A stretch of DNA of 64,000 nucleotides from DATARH01 sp036268425 (GTDB lineage: Bacteria; Pseudomonadota; Alphaproteobacteria; ATCC43930; CGMCC-115725), in the NCBI GenBank assembly GCA_036268425.1, contig DATAUE010000114.1:1-64000 (forward strand), read 5' to 3'. Of this stretch, positions 15,468 to 24,551 are shown piece by piece. Within the stretch, counting starts at the first letter, position 1. The number at the start of each line of letters is the position of its first letter. The notes under the pieces were generated by a model, which saw nothing but the letters and a program-made list of their open reading frames with translations, was not told the origin of the DNA and made no database searches. The position numbers were made by a program, and so were the translations under genes.

Positions 15468-18400
15468 TCAACGCTCAGTAATCGGCAGTTGGTCATCCAT
15501 CGACAACAGGGCTGCGTTGCCGCCTGATGCGGTGATGTCGACCGAGATGGTGCGTTCGGTCGCGAACCTGTGCAGGTAGCGTGGGCCGCCAGCCTTTGGC
15601 CCGGTGCCGGAAAGCTGCTCGCCGCCGAACGGCTGCACACCGACGACGGCGCCGATCATGTTACGATTGACATAAGAATTACCGATGCCGAGCCGGCCGA
15701 GAATGTGCCGGATGGTGGCATCGACGCGGCTGTGGACACCAAGGGTCAGGGCGTAACCGGTGGCTTCGATCTCGTCGAGAACCGCGTCGAGCCGCTCGGC
15801 CCGCCACCGGACGATGTGCAGAATGGGACCGAACACCTCGCGCTCGAGGCGGCGGGCGCTGTCGATCTCATAGGCTTGCGGTGCGACGAAACTGCCGTAT
15901 TCAAGCACCGCCGGAAGCGTGCATTGGAACAGCAGCCGCGCTTCTCGCGCCATGCGCTCCGCGTGATGGTACAGTGCCGTTCGGCTATCGGCGTCGACCA
16001 CCGGCCCGACATCCGTGGCGAGCAGGGCCGGGTCGCCGATCGTCAATTCCGCCATTGCTCCCGCCAACATCGGCAGAACCTTTTCCGCGATGTCATCCTG
16101 AAGATAGAGGAGGCGCAGCGCGGAACAGCGCTGCCCGGCGCTGTCGAAAGCGGAGGTTACGACATCGGCGACGACCTGCTCCGGCAGGGCCGACGAGTCC
16201 ACGATCATCGCATTCTGCCCGCCGGTCTCGGCGATCAATGGGATAATCGGCCCGGAGCGCGCCGCAAGCGCCTGGTTGATGTTGCGCGCGGTCTCGGTCG
16301 AGCCGGTGAAGGCGACCCCGGCGATCCGGCGATCGCCGACGAGAGCCGCTCCGACTGCCTCGCCGGTACCCGGCAGCAGATGGACGATGTCGGCCGGGAT
16401 GCCTGCTGCCAGCAGGCGGCGGATCGCTGCGGCAGCAACCAGCGGAGTCTGCTCGGCCGGTTTGGCGATGACGGCGTTGCCGGCGGCTAACGCAGCGGCG
16501 ACCTGGCCGGTAAAGATTGCCAGAGGAAAATTCCACGGCGAGATGCAGACGAAAACGCCGCGCCCGTGAAGCGCGATTTCGTTGCGCTCGCCGGTTGGGC
16601 CGGGCAACGGCTCGGGCACGGCAAAATCCGCCCGGGCGCGAGCCGCGTAATACCGCAGATAATCGACGGCCTCGCGGACTTCCGAGAGCGCCGCCGGTAT
16701 CGTCCGGCCCCCTTCGCGGATAATCAGCGCCATCAGCTCATGCCGGTCTCGCTCGTAGACCTCCGCAGCCTGTTCCAGCATCGCAGCCCGGGTGTCGGCC
16801 GCGGTACGATCCCAATCCCGCGCCGCCCGCGCGCCGACGGAAAGCGCCTTCTCGATCAAATCGGCACCGGCGACACTCACCACGCCGATTTGGCACCGTC
16901 GATCAGCGGGATCGAAAACCGGCGCCGGCGCATCGCTCGACTCGAGCCCGGCGACAATCGGACCTGCAGCAGCGGGGCGCTGGAACGCGGCAGCCAGGCC
17001 GTCGCGCAACCCCGCCAGAATATGCCGGTCGGCAAGATCGAGGCCTGACGCCTTCAGCCGCGACGGCCGCAACAGGTCGCGGGGTAACGGAATGCGCGGG
17101 TGCGGCTTCTCGTCCAGTTCCGCGAGTCGCGCGATTGGATCGGCGATGATCGCCTCGATCGGCTGCCGCTCGTCGACAATGCGGTTGACGAACGAGGTGT
17201 TGGCGCCGTTTTCCAGCAATCGCCTGACGAGGTAGGCAAGGAGATCCTCGTGACTGCCGACCGGGGCGTAGACCCGACAAGGCAAGGTCATCGGTTCGAC
17301 GATCTCGTCGTAAAGCACCTCGCCCATGCCATGCAGCCGCTGGAACTCCCAATCCCGCCGATCGCCAGCCAGTTCGAGGATTGCCGCCAGCGTGTGCGCG
17401 TTGTGCGTGGCGAATTGCGGGTAGATCGACGCCGCGCCGGCCGCCAGCAGCCGTTTGGCACAGGCGAGATAGGAGACGTCGGTCGCGACCTTTCTCGTAT
17501 AGACCGGGTAGGTATCGAGGCCGCGTTCCTGCGCGCGCTTGATCTCGCTGTCCCAGTAGGCACCCTTCACGAGCCGCACCATCAGGCGGCGTCCGGACCG
17601 CCCGGCCAGATCGGCAAGCCAATCGATCACCGCCAGGGCACGCTTCTGATAGGCCTGCACGGCAAGACCGAGCCCGTCCCACCCCGACAGGCTCGGGTCC
17701 CGAGCCACGGCCTCGAACAGGTCGAGCGACAATTCGAGCCGATCCGCCTCCTCGGCATCGATTGTCAGACCGACATTCGCGGTCTTTGCCGCGCGGCAGA
17801 GGGCGATGAGACGCGGCAGCAATTCCTGCCTGACTCGGTCGTGCTGTGCCGGCTCATAGCGGGGATGCAGCGCCGACAACTTGACCGAAATCCCCGGCGC
17901 CTCCGTAACCGGACGCCCTTTGGCGGCCGCGCCAATCTTGTCGATGGCATGGAGATAGGCCGCACGGTAGCGTGCCGCATCGGTGGCCGTGCGCGCCGCT
18001 TCACCGAGCATATCGTAGGAATGCCGGTAACCCTGTCGTTCGGAGGAGCCCGCGCGGGCAAGGGCTTCCTCAATCGTGCGGCCCATTACGAATTGGTGTC
18101 CGAGAATGCGCATCGCCGCCAGGATCGCCTGGCGCACGACAGGTTCGGCCGACCGTGCGGCAAAGCGGTGCAACGCGCTGGCAAGGTCGTGCCCGTCATC
18201 GTCATCGAGGAGGCGCCCGGTCAACATCAGCGCCCAGGTCGACGCGTTGACGAACACCGAGCCGGAATGACCGAGATGGCTTTCCCAATCCGCCGAAGCG
18301 AGCCGGTCGCGGATCAGCCGGTCGATCGTGCCAGCATCAGGTATTCGTAACAGGGCCTCGGCGAGGCACATCAGCGCGACGCCCTCACGCGATGACAGGG

Positions 18401-18626
18401 TATATTCATGGAGAAAGGCGTCGATGCCGCCTTTGTCGCTCTTCCCGCGTACGGCCGCCACCAGACGACCCGCCGTTTGCGCGATACGTTCGCCCGCGGC
18501 AGCGGGAATCTCGGCCGCCGCAAGAACGGCCGCGACCGCCTCGGGCTCGCGCCGCCGATGCGCCGCGCCGATCGCGGCGCGTAGCTGTGTTTCCGATGGC
18601 GTGGGAACAGCGAAAACGACATCCAT
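15468..18626 (-). CDS. putA: Bifunctional proline dehydrogenase / L-glutamate gamma-semialdehyde dehydrogenase
   Basis: Converts proline to glutamate in two steps: an N-terminal FAD proline dehydrogenase barrel (about residues 60-470, with VKLSALHPRYEP, RLVKGAYWDSEIKRAQ and FATHNAHT motifs) passes P5C to a C-terminal NAD aldehyde dehydrogenase (about 500-1000; FPLAIFTGQ, AETGGQNAMIVDS, catalytic Cys in SAGQRCSALR). The frame extends upstream to 18734, but ATG 18626 is preferred: it has GGAG eight bases before it and avoids the end of the MFS gene. With 1052 residues it lacks the N-terminal ribbon-helix-helix domain of self-regulating PutA, so another protein must control it. Confidence 0.96.
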   Translation of the reverse strand: MDVVFAVPTPSETQLRAAIGAAHRRREPEAVAAVLAAAEIPAAAGERIAQTAGRLVAAVRGKSDKGGIDAFLHEYTLSSREGVALMCLAEALLRIPDAGTIDRLIRDRLASADWESHLGHSGSVFVNASTWALMLTGRLLDDDDGHDLASALHRFAARSAEPVVRQAILAAMRILGHQFVMGRTIEEALARAGSSERQGYRHSYDMLGEAARTATDAARYRAAYLHAIDKIGAAAKGRPVTEAPGISVKLSALHPRYEPAQHDRVRQELLPRLIALCRAAKTANVGLTIDAEEADRLELSLDLFEAVARDPSLSGWDGLGLAVQAYQKRALAVIDWLADLAGRSGRRLMVRLVKGAYWDSEIKRAQERGLDTYPVYTRKVATDVSYLACAKRLLAAGAASIYPQFATHNAHTLAAILELAGDRRDWEFQRLHGMGEVLYDEIVEPMTLPCRVYAPVGSHEDLLAYLVRRLLENGANTSFVNRIVDERQPIEAIIADPIARLAELDEKPHPRIPLPRDLLRPSRLKASGLDLADRHILAGLRDGLAAAFQRPAAAGPIVAGLESSDAPAPVFDPADRRCQIGVVSVAGADLIEKALSVGARAARDWDRTAADTRAAMLEQAAEVYERDRHELMALIIREGGRTIPAALSEVREAVDYLRYYAARARADFAVPEPLPGPTGERNEIALHGRGVFVCISPWNFPLAIFTGQVAAALAAGNAVIAKPAEQTPLVAAAAIRRLLAAGIPADIVHLLPGTGEAVGAALVGDRRIAGVAFTGSTETARNINQALAARSGPIIPLIAETGGQNAMIVDSSALPEQVVADVVTSAFDSAGQRCSALRLLYLQDDIAEKVLPMLAGAMAELTIGDPALLATDVGPVVDADSRTALYHHAERMAREARLLFQCTLPAVLEYGSFVAPQAYEIDSARRLEREVFGPILHIVRWRAERLDAVLDEIEATGYALTLGVHSRVDATIRHILGRLGIGNSYVNRNMIGAVVGVQPFGGEQLSGTGPKAGGPRYLHRFATERTISVDITASGGNAALLSMDDQLPITER

Positions 18627-18681
18627 CGCAGCGGCTCCAACCTGGATATGGATCAGAGCACAGCGCAGGGCAATGACAGCG

Positions 18682-19938
18682 TCAATCCAGCTGGAGGTCC
18701 AAGGGGGCTGGCCGCGTCTCCGGCATCGCGCCAAACGCGAGAAGGACGGCTAGAAGCCCGACGAGCGCAAGACTGACATAGGCGGCCCGAGTGCTGAACG
18801 CGTCGGCAATCCACCCGGCAAAAGTCGTGCTGATCGTTGCGCCGATGCCGATGGCAAGACCGATAAGCCCCATCGACAGATTGTACCGGCCCGACCGGCC
18901 CGCGATGTCGCTCGCGATCAGCGGCACCAGAATCCCGACGCAGGCGGCGGCGACCCCGTCGAGCGCCTGGATCAGAACCAGCGCGGCCGGGTGACCGAGC
19001 GTGGCAAACAGGATGCCTCTGACAGGCAATGTGCAAAAGCCGATCAGCAACACCAGTCGGCGACCGCGTTGCTCAGCGAGCCCACCCATCGCCGGCGAAA
19101 TCGCCGCCACCACCAGTTGCGGCACGATGATGCATCCCGCAATCAGCAGACTGGCGAAATTCCCCGCCTCCTTGGTGAGGGTATTGGCCGCAAGCGGCAG
19201 CATGGCGGAATTGCCAAGCGTGAACAGCATCGCGCACAGAGCAAAGATCACCAGCGCACGGTTCGTCAGCAAGCCGGAAATCGGCGCTCGTGCCGGATGC
19301 TTCCCGGGGCTCGGTGGCGGTGCTTGCTCGCGCAGCCGGGTCAATGGCAGCAGCGACAGGACAGCCGGCAGCGTCACAGCCGCCGTCAGAAAAAACACCG
19401 CCCGCTCCGAAACATAATACCCGCACGCGCCCATCAACGCGGCACCGATCCCGTTGCCTATCGAGGCAAAGCGGGCATTGCGCCCAAGCCGGGAACCGAG
19501 CATCGCCGGCCCAGCGAAGATGAGGCTCATTGCAGCAATCGCCGGGCCCAGCGTGCAGCTCGAAAACCCGTGCAACACCTCCGCCGCATAGACCCACAGC
19601 GCGGTCGGGCGGATCGCGAGGAGCAAGGCGCTGGCACTGAACGCGAGAATGCTGGCAAACGCCACCACCGCCTTGTTGCGGATTGCATCCACCAGCACCC
19701 CGGCCGGGATCTGGCTGGCCATCGCTGCGATCGTCCCGAGGCTCAGCGCGGTACCGATAGCGGTCTGCGTCCAACCTTGGGTCGTCAGATAGACCGAAAT
19801 GAACGGTCCGAAACCGGTCTGTATATTGGCGACGAAGAGGTTGAGGCCGTCGAGGCCACGGCCCACCGACACGCCCTCGTCGGCTTTGGGCTTGCTGTTT
19901 CCCGCGACCGCCGACATCGGCGGGTCATTTATGTGCAT
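18682..19938 (-). CDS. MFS transporter, 12-TM
   Basis: An inner-membrane permease of about 410-418 residues with roughly 12 hydrophobic segments. A first helix region (FVANIQTGFGPFISVYLTTQG) is followed by GTIAAMASQIPAGVLVD (motif A-like) and the second half begins near LLTNRALVIFALCAML. The group resembles small-molecule or drug MFS carriers; the substrate is unknown. The frame is open further upstream, but residues before 19938 are encoded inside the PRC-barrel gene; ATG 19938 or ATG 19917 (8 bp after the previous stop) are the realistic starts. It lies 55 bp upstream of putA on the same strand, so a role in proline or amino-acid traffic is possible. Confidence 0.85.
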   Translation of the reverse strand: MHINDPPMSAVAGNSKPKADEGVSVGRGLDGLNLFVANIQTGFGPFISVYLTTQGWTQTAIGTALSLGTIAAMASQIPAGVLVDAIRNKAVVAFASILAFSASALLLAIRPTALWVYAAEVLHGFSSCTLGPAIAAMSLIFAGPAMLGSRLGRNARFASIGNGIGAALMGACGYYVSERAVFFLTAAVTLPAVLSLLPLTRLREQAPPPSPGKHPARAPISGLLTNRALVIFALCAMLFTLGNSAMLPLAANTLTKEAGNFASLLIAGCIIVPQLVVAAISPAMGGLAEQRGRRLVLLIGFCTLPVRGILFATLGHPAALVLIQALDGVAAACVGILVPLIASDIAGRSGRYNLSMGLIGLAIGIGATISTTFAGWIADAFSTRAAYVSLALVGLLAVLLAFGAMPETRPAPLDLQLD

Positions 19939-20536
19939 CGACCGGCGGCAGCGGGCTGCTCGGCGTTGTGACCACGTTCGCACCGGGCGGGCCGGGCTTA
20001 TACTCCGGAGCGGCCGCGATTTGTGCCCGGTTAAGGCCAAGTCCGACTGTGTCCGCGCGCCCAAGCGACGTGAAATCCAACGCTTTCCAATCGACCGCCA
20101 CCTTGCGGCTGCCGACGCCAAGAAACCCGCCGAAATCGATCACGGCAGCCAGCGGATGGCCGTCTGAATCGACCAGCACGTCGACGATCGGTCCCAGCTC
20201 TTCGCCGTTCGCGCCCCTGACCTTCTTGCCGAGAACCGCGGCAGCCTCGCTCGACGGCAACGGTTTGACATTCTCGGGCATTTTCGCGCCGGTCTTGGGC
20301 TGGTCTTCAGTCGGCGCCGTGAGTGACGGCGCGGGCGGCGCTGCCGCGGATGGCGGCGCTGCCGCGGGTGCCGGCGCGGGCGGCGCTCCCGGCTGGCTCT
20401 CCGCTACGACGACCACCGCCGCATGACACCGTTCGGCAAATGTCGCGACGCCTGGAAGTACCAGGACCAATGCACCGAGCGCGCAGCGGCTGCAGGCTAC
20501 CGCCGCGCGCCGGCTAGTGACTGCGCTGGCTCTCAT
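19925..20536 (-). CDS. Secreted PRC-barrel domain protein
   Basis: A 203-residue protein with an N-terminal hydrophobic segment (about residues 15-35) that looks like a signal peptide or anchor, a Pro/Ala-rich linker (about 45-75) and a C-terminal PRC-barrel domain (about 95-165: VLGKKVRGANGEELGPIVDVLVD, DGHPLAAVIDFGGFLGVGSRKVAV, cited in pieces). PRC barrels act as small protein-interaction or adaptor domains in RNA processing, photosynthetic reaction centres and envelope proteins. ATG 20536 is chosen because it gives a normal signal sequence; the longer frame from 20632 would overlap the ABC gene by over 100 bp. It overlaps the ABC gene by 23 bp. Confidence 0.8.
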   Translation of the reverse strand: MRASAVTSRRAAVACSRCALGALVLVLPGVATFAERCHAAVVVVAESQPGAPPAPAPAAAPPSAAAPPAPSLTAPTEDQPKTGAKMPENVKPLPSSEAAAVLGKKVRGANGEELGPIVDVLVDSDGHPLAAVIDFGGFLGVGSRKVAVDWKALDFTSLGRADTVGLGLNRAQIAAAPEYKPGPPGANVVTTPSSPLPPVDAHK

Positions 20537-22265
20537 AGAGCTGACTGAAAGCGCCGTTGGGCCGCCGCAACAGGTCTCGCGGGGCACCGTCCTCGACGAT
20601 CCGTCCGCGCTCCAGCACGACGATGCGGTCATAATTGCTGAGCGAAGACAGCCGGTGCGCGATCGCGATCACGGTGCGTCCCTGGACGAGGCGAACCAAT
20701 GCATCCTGCACAAGACGTTCGGACACGGTATCGAGCGCCGAGGTCGCCTCGTCGAGCAGGATGATGGGTGCGTCATAGATGAACGCCCGGGCGATTGCGA
20801 CGCGCTGTCGCTGGCCCCCCGAAAGCTTGGCACCGCGCTCGCCGACGATCGTGTCGAACCCCCGCGGCAGCCGCGCAATAAATTCCGTGCAGTGAGCCGC
20901 GGCGGCGGCGCGCTCGACATCGGCATCGGATGCCTCGGGCATGCCATAGCGCAGGTTCTCGATCAGCGGGCGATGAAATAGCGAGATGTCCTGGTGGACG
21001 ACCGCGATCGAGCGATGCAGGCTCTCCTGCGTAACCTCCGCGATATCCTGCTCGTCAATCAGCAAGCAACCGCGTTCGGGATCGTAGAGGCGCTGCAACA
21101 ATGCCAGGACCGTCGACTTGCCGGCGCCGGACCGCCCGACGAGACCCACCCGCTGCCCCGCCGGGATGTGTAAGGTAAAATCACGCAATACCCTGTCGGA
21201 ATCCGGATAGCTGAAGCAGACATCGAGAAACGAGATTGAGCCGCCGAGGCTGATCAGCGGCCGCGCGTTTGGCGCGTCGGGCATTTCATGCGGCACGCCA
21301 AGTTCCCGGATGGCTTCGCCCAGTTTCGCAAATTGCTGCAACAGGTCGACCATCGCCATTGCGAAATCGCGCGAGGCGTGAAGCACGGTAAATCCCAACG
21401 TCGTCGCCAGGACGACGTCACCGGTGGTGATGCGGTGGGCGCGCCACAACACGACCGACCAGCTCAGAACGCCGGCGGTGACGATAAACACCGAAACGGC
21501 ATGGAACAGACGCAGCCGTTCCAGCGATCTGAGGCTCGCGGATTGCGCCGCCATCTCGTTGCCGATGATTCCCATCAGCCGCTGCCGTTCGCGACCGGCC
21601 GCGCCAAAGGCCCGTACCAAGCCGATATTGCCGATAATGTCTATCAAATCGCCGGAGACACCGGCGGCGCGCGACGCGTAGCGATCGTGCAAGTGGCGGC
21701 CGCGCGCCGCAAAATGCCGTACAGCCAGACCCAAGACGACGGAAACAACCGCCAGCGTCGCCATCAAATGCCAGTTTACGAGGCCGAGCACCGCGATGCT
21801 GCTGACGACGGCCGCGGCTGGTGGGATGGTCGTCCAGGCAAGTGAATTCTCGATTGTCAGCGCCGCACTTGCCGCCGTGCTGATGCGTCCCCCGAGCGCT
21901 CCAGGGAAGCGATCGGCAAAATAGCTCGGCGCGTGACCGGACAGATGCTCGAACAAATCGAGCCGCAGATCGCCGCTCAGCTCGACGAAGGCACGGGCGG
22001 CAATCCAGCCGGCGAGCCGCCACAGCAGATTGTCGCCGGCGACCAGCACGAGGAGGACGCCGACAGCCATCCACAGCTTCCAGGCTGGGGGAAACTGCCA
22101 GCCGAGCACGTCGACCAGATTTTTTACGGCGTATTGCGAGCCGATCGCACAACCGACGGCGGCCAATATCGCCGCCAGCACGACCACATGGCCGCCCGGC
22201 CGTCTCTGGGCATAGTGAAAAAGAAAGGGAATTGGACCGCGCGCCGCATAGACAGGGATAGACAT
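20514..22265 (-). CDS. ABC exporter half-transporter (MsbA/LipidA-exporter-like)
   Basis: A 583-residue fusion of a six-helix membrane domain (residues about 25-300) and an ATPase domain. Walker A is GRSGAGKST (377-385), the signature is LSGGQRQRVAIARAF, and Walker B with the catalytic Glu is IILLDEATSALD; the H-loop is IAHRLSSL. It should work as a homodimer exporting lipids, peptides or drugs. It heads a minus-strand run with the PRC-barrel, MFS and putA genes; overlaps or short gaps suggest co-transcription, although shared function is unclear. Confidence 0.93.
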   Translation of the reverse strand: MSIPVYAARGPIPFLFHYAQRRPGGHVVVLAAILAAVGCAIGSQYAVKNLVDVLGWQFPPAWKLWMAVGVLLVLVAGDNLLWRLAGWIAARAFVELSGDLRLDLFEHLSGHAPSYFADRFPGALGGRISTAASAALTIENSLAWTTIPPAAAVVSSIAVLGLVNWHLMATLAVVSVVLGLAVRHFAARGRHLHDRYASRAAGVSGDLIDIIGNIGLVRAFGAAGRERQRLMGIIGNEMAAQSASLRSLERLRLFHAVSVFIVTAGVLSWSVVLWRAHRITTGDVVLATTLGFTVLHASRDFAMAMVDLLQQFAKLGEAIRELGVPHEMPDAPNARPLISLGGSISFLDVCFSYPDSDRVLRDFTLHIPAGQRVGLVGRSGAGKSTVLALLQRLYDPERGCLLIDEQDIAEVTQESLHRSIAVVHQDISLFHRPLIENLRYGMPEASDADVERAAAAAHCTEFIARLPRGFDTIVGERGAKLSGGQRQRVAIARAFIYDAPIILLDEATSALDTVSERLVQDALVRLVQGRTVIAIAHRLSSLSNYDRIVVLERGRIVEDGAPRDLLRRPNGAFSQLYESQRSH

Positions 22266-22365
22266 GGCATCAATCCTCGCGATACGAGCCCTGGCGCTAC
22301 AAGCTCTGACAATTAAGAACTCCGGTACGACCTCTGGGATGCGACCGGCAGCCGAGCGCCGCCAT

Positions 22366-24546
22366 TCAGTAGGCGACGACGATCTCGATCGACCCTTCGC
22401 GGCGCGTCACGTCAGTTGCGACGGCGTTGCCGTCACGCCGCAATACGAGGTCGATCGAGGCTTCGCGCAGCCGCAGGTTGGTGAGGCGCACCTCCGACAA
22501 CCATGCCGGCAGCACCGGACGAAAAAAGCGAATTTGCTGCTGCTGCGGCACAAAGGAGATGCCCAAAACCGCGGCGAGCAGCGCGAAGACGGAGGCTGCC
22601 GACCAAGCCTGCGGCGCACAGGCGAGCGGATACGCGGTCGGACCGGCATTGCCGCGCCGGGGAAACCCGCAGAACAGTTCGGGCAGGCGCTTCAACGCAA
22701 AGCTCTGCGCCGCCCCGAACAGACCGTCCAGAATGCGCAATGCCGGAGCCTTCAACCCATAGCGGGCAAAACCAAGGGCAATCAATGCGTTGTCGTGCGG
22801 CCACACCGAGCCGTTATGGTACGACATGGGATTGTAGCGGGCTTGCCCCGCCGCGATCGTGCGCACGCCCCAGCCGGAGAACGATTCCCGCGACAGCAGC
22901 ACATCGGCGACCCGTGACGCACGATCCGGCCGCGCAATTCCGGCGAACAGCGTATGCCCTGCATTGGACGATACGACACGCAGCGGGCGTTTGGCGCCAT
23001 CGAGCGCCAATGCATAAGTGCTTGGCTCGTCGAGCCAGAACGCTATATCGAACCGGTCTTTCAGCTTTTCCGCTTTCGCTGTCAGCTCGCCGGCGCGGCC
23101 CGCCTTATCCAGTGCCGATGCAAGTGACGCGGCGCCGATATAAGCCGCGTAGGCGTAGGCCTGCACCTCGACAAGGGCAATCGGTGCGGTCGCCAGTGAC
23201 CCATCGGCATGAAAGATCGCGTCACTGCTGTCCTTCCAGCCTTGGTTGTCGAGCCCGCCCGACGCTTTGCGGCTGTATTCGATAAAACCGTCGCCGTCGG
23301 CATCGCCGTAGGTCCCCATCCAGGCGAGCGCGGCTTCAATGTGCGGCCAAAGATCGGAGATCAGACCGGCATCACCCGTCCGCTCGTAATAGGCCGCGGC
23401 TAGCACGACAAAAAGCGGGGTGGCGTCAACCGTCCCGTAATACCGCCCAAACGGCACTTCGCCGAGCGCAGCCATTTCGCCAAGCCGGGTCTCATGCAGG
23501 ATCTTTCCAGGATCTGCGTCCGCCTTGGGATCGTGCTCGGTGGCCTGGTTGGCAGCGAGAAAATGCAGGGTGCCGGCAGCAAGGTCGGGATCGATCCACA
23601 AGCTCTCGAGTGCAGTGATCAACCCATCACGCCCGAAAGCGGTCGAGAACCACGGCACCCCGGCATACGGATAGAGGCCATCCTGGGTGCGCGTCGCCAG
23701 CATGTCGAGATCGCCGCGCGAGCAACGCAACCAGTCGTCGAATGTGGCGTTGCTGGTGGCGATGCCGGTAACCCGCGCCCGACGCTCAGCGCTCCAGGCG
23801 GCTTCCTCTGCTCTGCTCTCGCCCCGGGAGGTTCGTCGCGCGGGCCGGCCATTGCGCTCGCAATGGACCGCCAACCGTGCACTCCAACTTGCGCCCGGTG
23901 CGAGGCTAAGCTGCCAACACGCGCACCCTCCGGTCAGTCGCGGTTTTGGCTCCAGCGCGAGGACGGTGCGCCGCGTTACATCGTCAAGTCCGCGATAGGT
24001 AAAAACCGGGCCCGCCGCCTCCATTTGCACCGGGGTCATAACCCCGCGCCGAGGCCGATGCGCGCCACGCACCTCGAACAAATCGACAAAATCGGCGTCG
24101 AGTTCGAGCGTCAGCTCCAGTTCCGCAGGTTCACGGCCATAATTATGGAGGTTGAAGGTAGCGAAGAGCGCGTCGCTGCCGAGCGTGATCTCGTTGAGAA
24201 CATGGATTGACGCCGGGGCAAGGCCGGAGGGATCGGAGCCGACCGTCTCCGGGTTGGCGAGATCGACCAAAAGCATCGTGTTGCCTTCGGTGACCGTCGA
24301 AGACAGCAGCAGTGGCCGAGCGCCGTTAATCGCCATCGCCAGCCGCGAGAGGTGGCGTGTGTCCTCGAAAAACAACCCCTCGGCCGCTGCCCCGGACGCC
24401 TGGATCTCGCCGAGCCCGTCGAGCACGGCGAAGCTGTTGGCATTCTTCAGCACGTGTCGGCCATTCCCCACGGTGCTGGCGGTAACCGGAATTGAGAAAG
24501 ACGAGATATCACCGATCTCGCCGGGTGAACTGCCTGACGCCGCCAT
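22366..24546 (-). CDS. Glycogen debranching enzyme (amylo-alpha-1,6-glucosidase type)
   Basis: A 726-residue cytoplasmic enzyme. The N-terminal beta-rich domain (residues about 35-250) matches bacterial GDE N-terminal domains (FAVLDGLGEIQ, EGLFFEDTRHLSR). The C-terminal (alpha/alpha)6 barrel contains VPWFSTAFGRDGLITA, the HETRLGEMAALGEVPFGRYYG segment and GLDNQGWKDSSDAIFHADG, typical of the amylo-alpha-1,6-glucosidase group. It should cut alpha-1,6 branch points or hydrolyse related oligosaccharides. It lies 5 bp after the GT4 gene, a pairing seen in glycogen/trehalose loci. Confidence 0.9.
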   Translation of the reverse strand: MAASGSSPGEIGDISSFSIPVTASTVGNGRHVLKNANSFAVLDGLGEIQASGAAAEGLFFEDTRHLSRLAMAINGARPLLLSSTVTEGNTMLLVDLANPETVGSDPSGLAPASIHVLNEITLGSDALFATFNLHNYGREPAELELTLELDADFVDLFEVRGAHRPRRGVMTPVQMEAAGPVFTYRGLDDVTRRTVLALEPKPRLTGGCACWQLSLAPGASWSARLAVHCERNGRPARRTSRGESRAEEAAWSAERRARVTGIATSNATFDDWLRCSRGDLDMLATRTQDGLYPYAGVPWFSTAFGRDGLITALESLWIDPDLAAGTLHFLAANQATEHDPKADADPGKILHETRLGEMAALGEVPFGRYYGTVDATPLFVVLAAAYYERTGDAGLISDLWPHIEAALAWMGTYGDADGDGFIEYSRKASGGLDNQGWKDSSDAIFHADGSLATAPIALVEVQAYAYAAYIGAASLASALDKAGRAGELTAKAEKLKDRFDIAFWLDEPSTYALALDGAKRPLRVVSSNAGHTLFAGIARPDRASRVADVLLSRESFSGWGVRTIAAGQARYNPMSYHNGSVWPHDNALIALGFARYGLKAPALRILDGLFGAAQSFALKRLPELFCGFPRRGNAGPTAYPLACAPQAWSAASVFALLAAVLGISFVPQQQQIRFFRPVLPAWLSEVRLTNLRLREASIDLVLRRDGNAVATDVTRREGSIEIVVAY

Positions 24547-24551
24547 TATCC

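Noticed and set aside
17100..18350. Plus-strand open frame opposite putA
   Set aside because: No ribosome binding site or recognisable motif, and it lies within the proline dehydrogenase domain.
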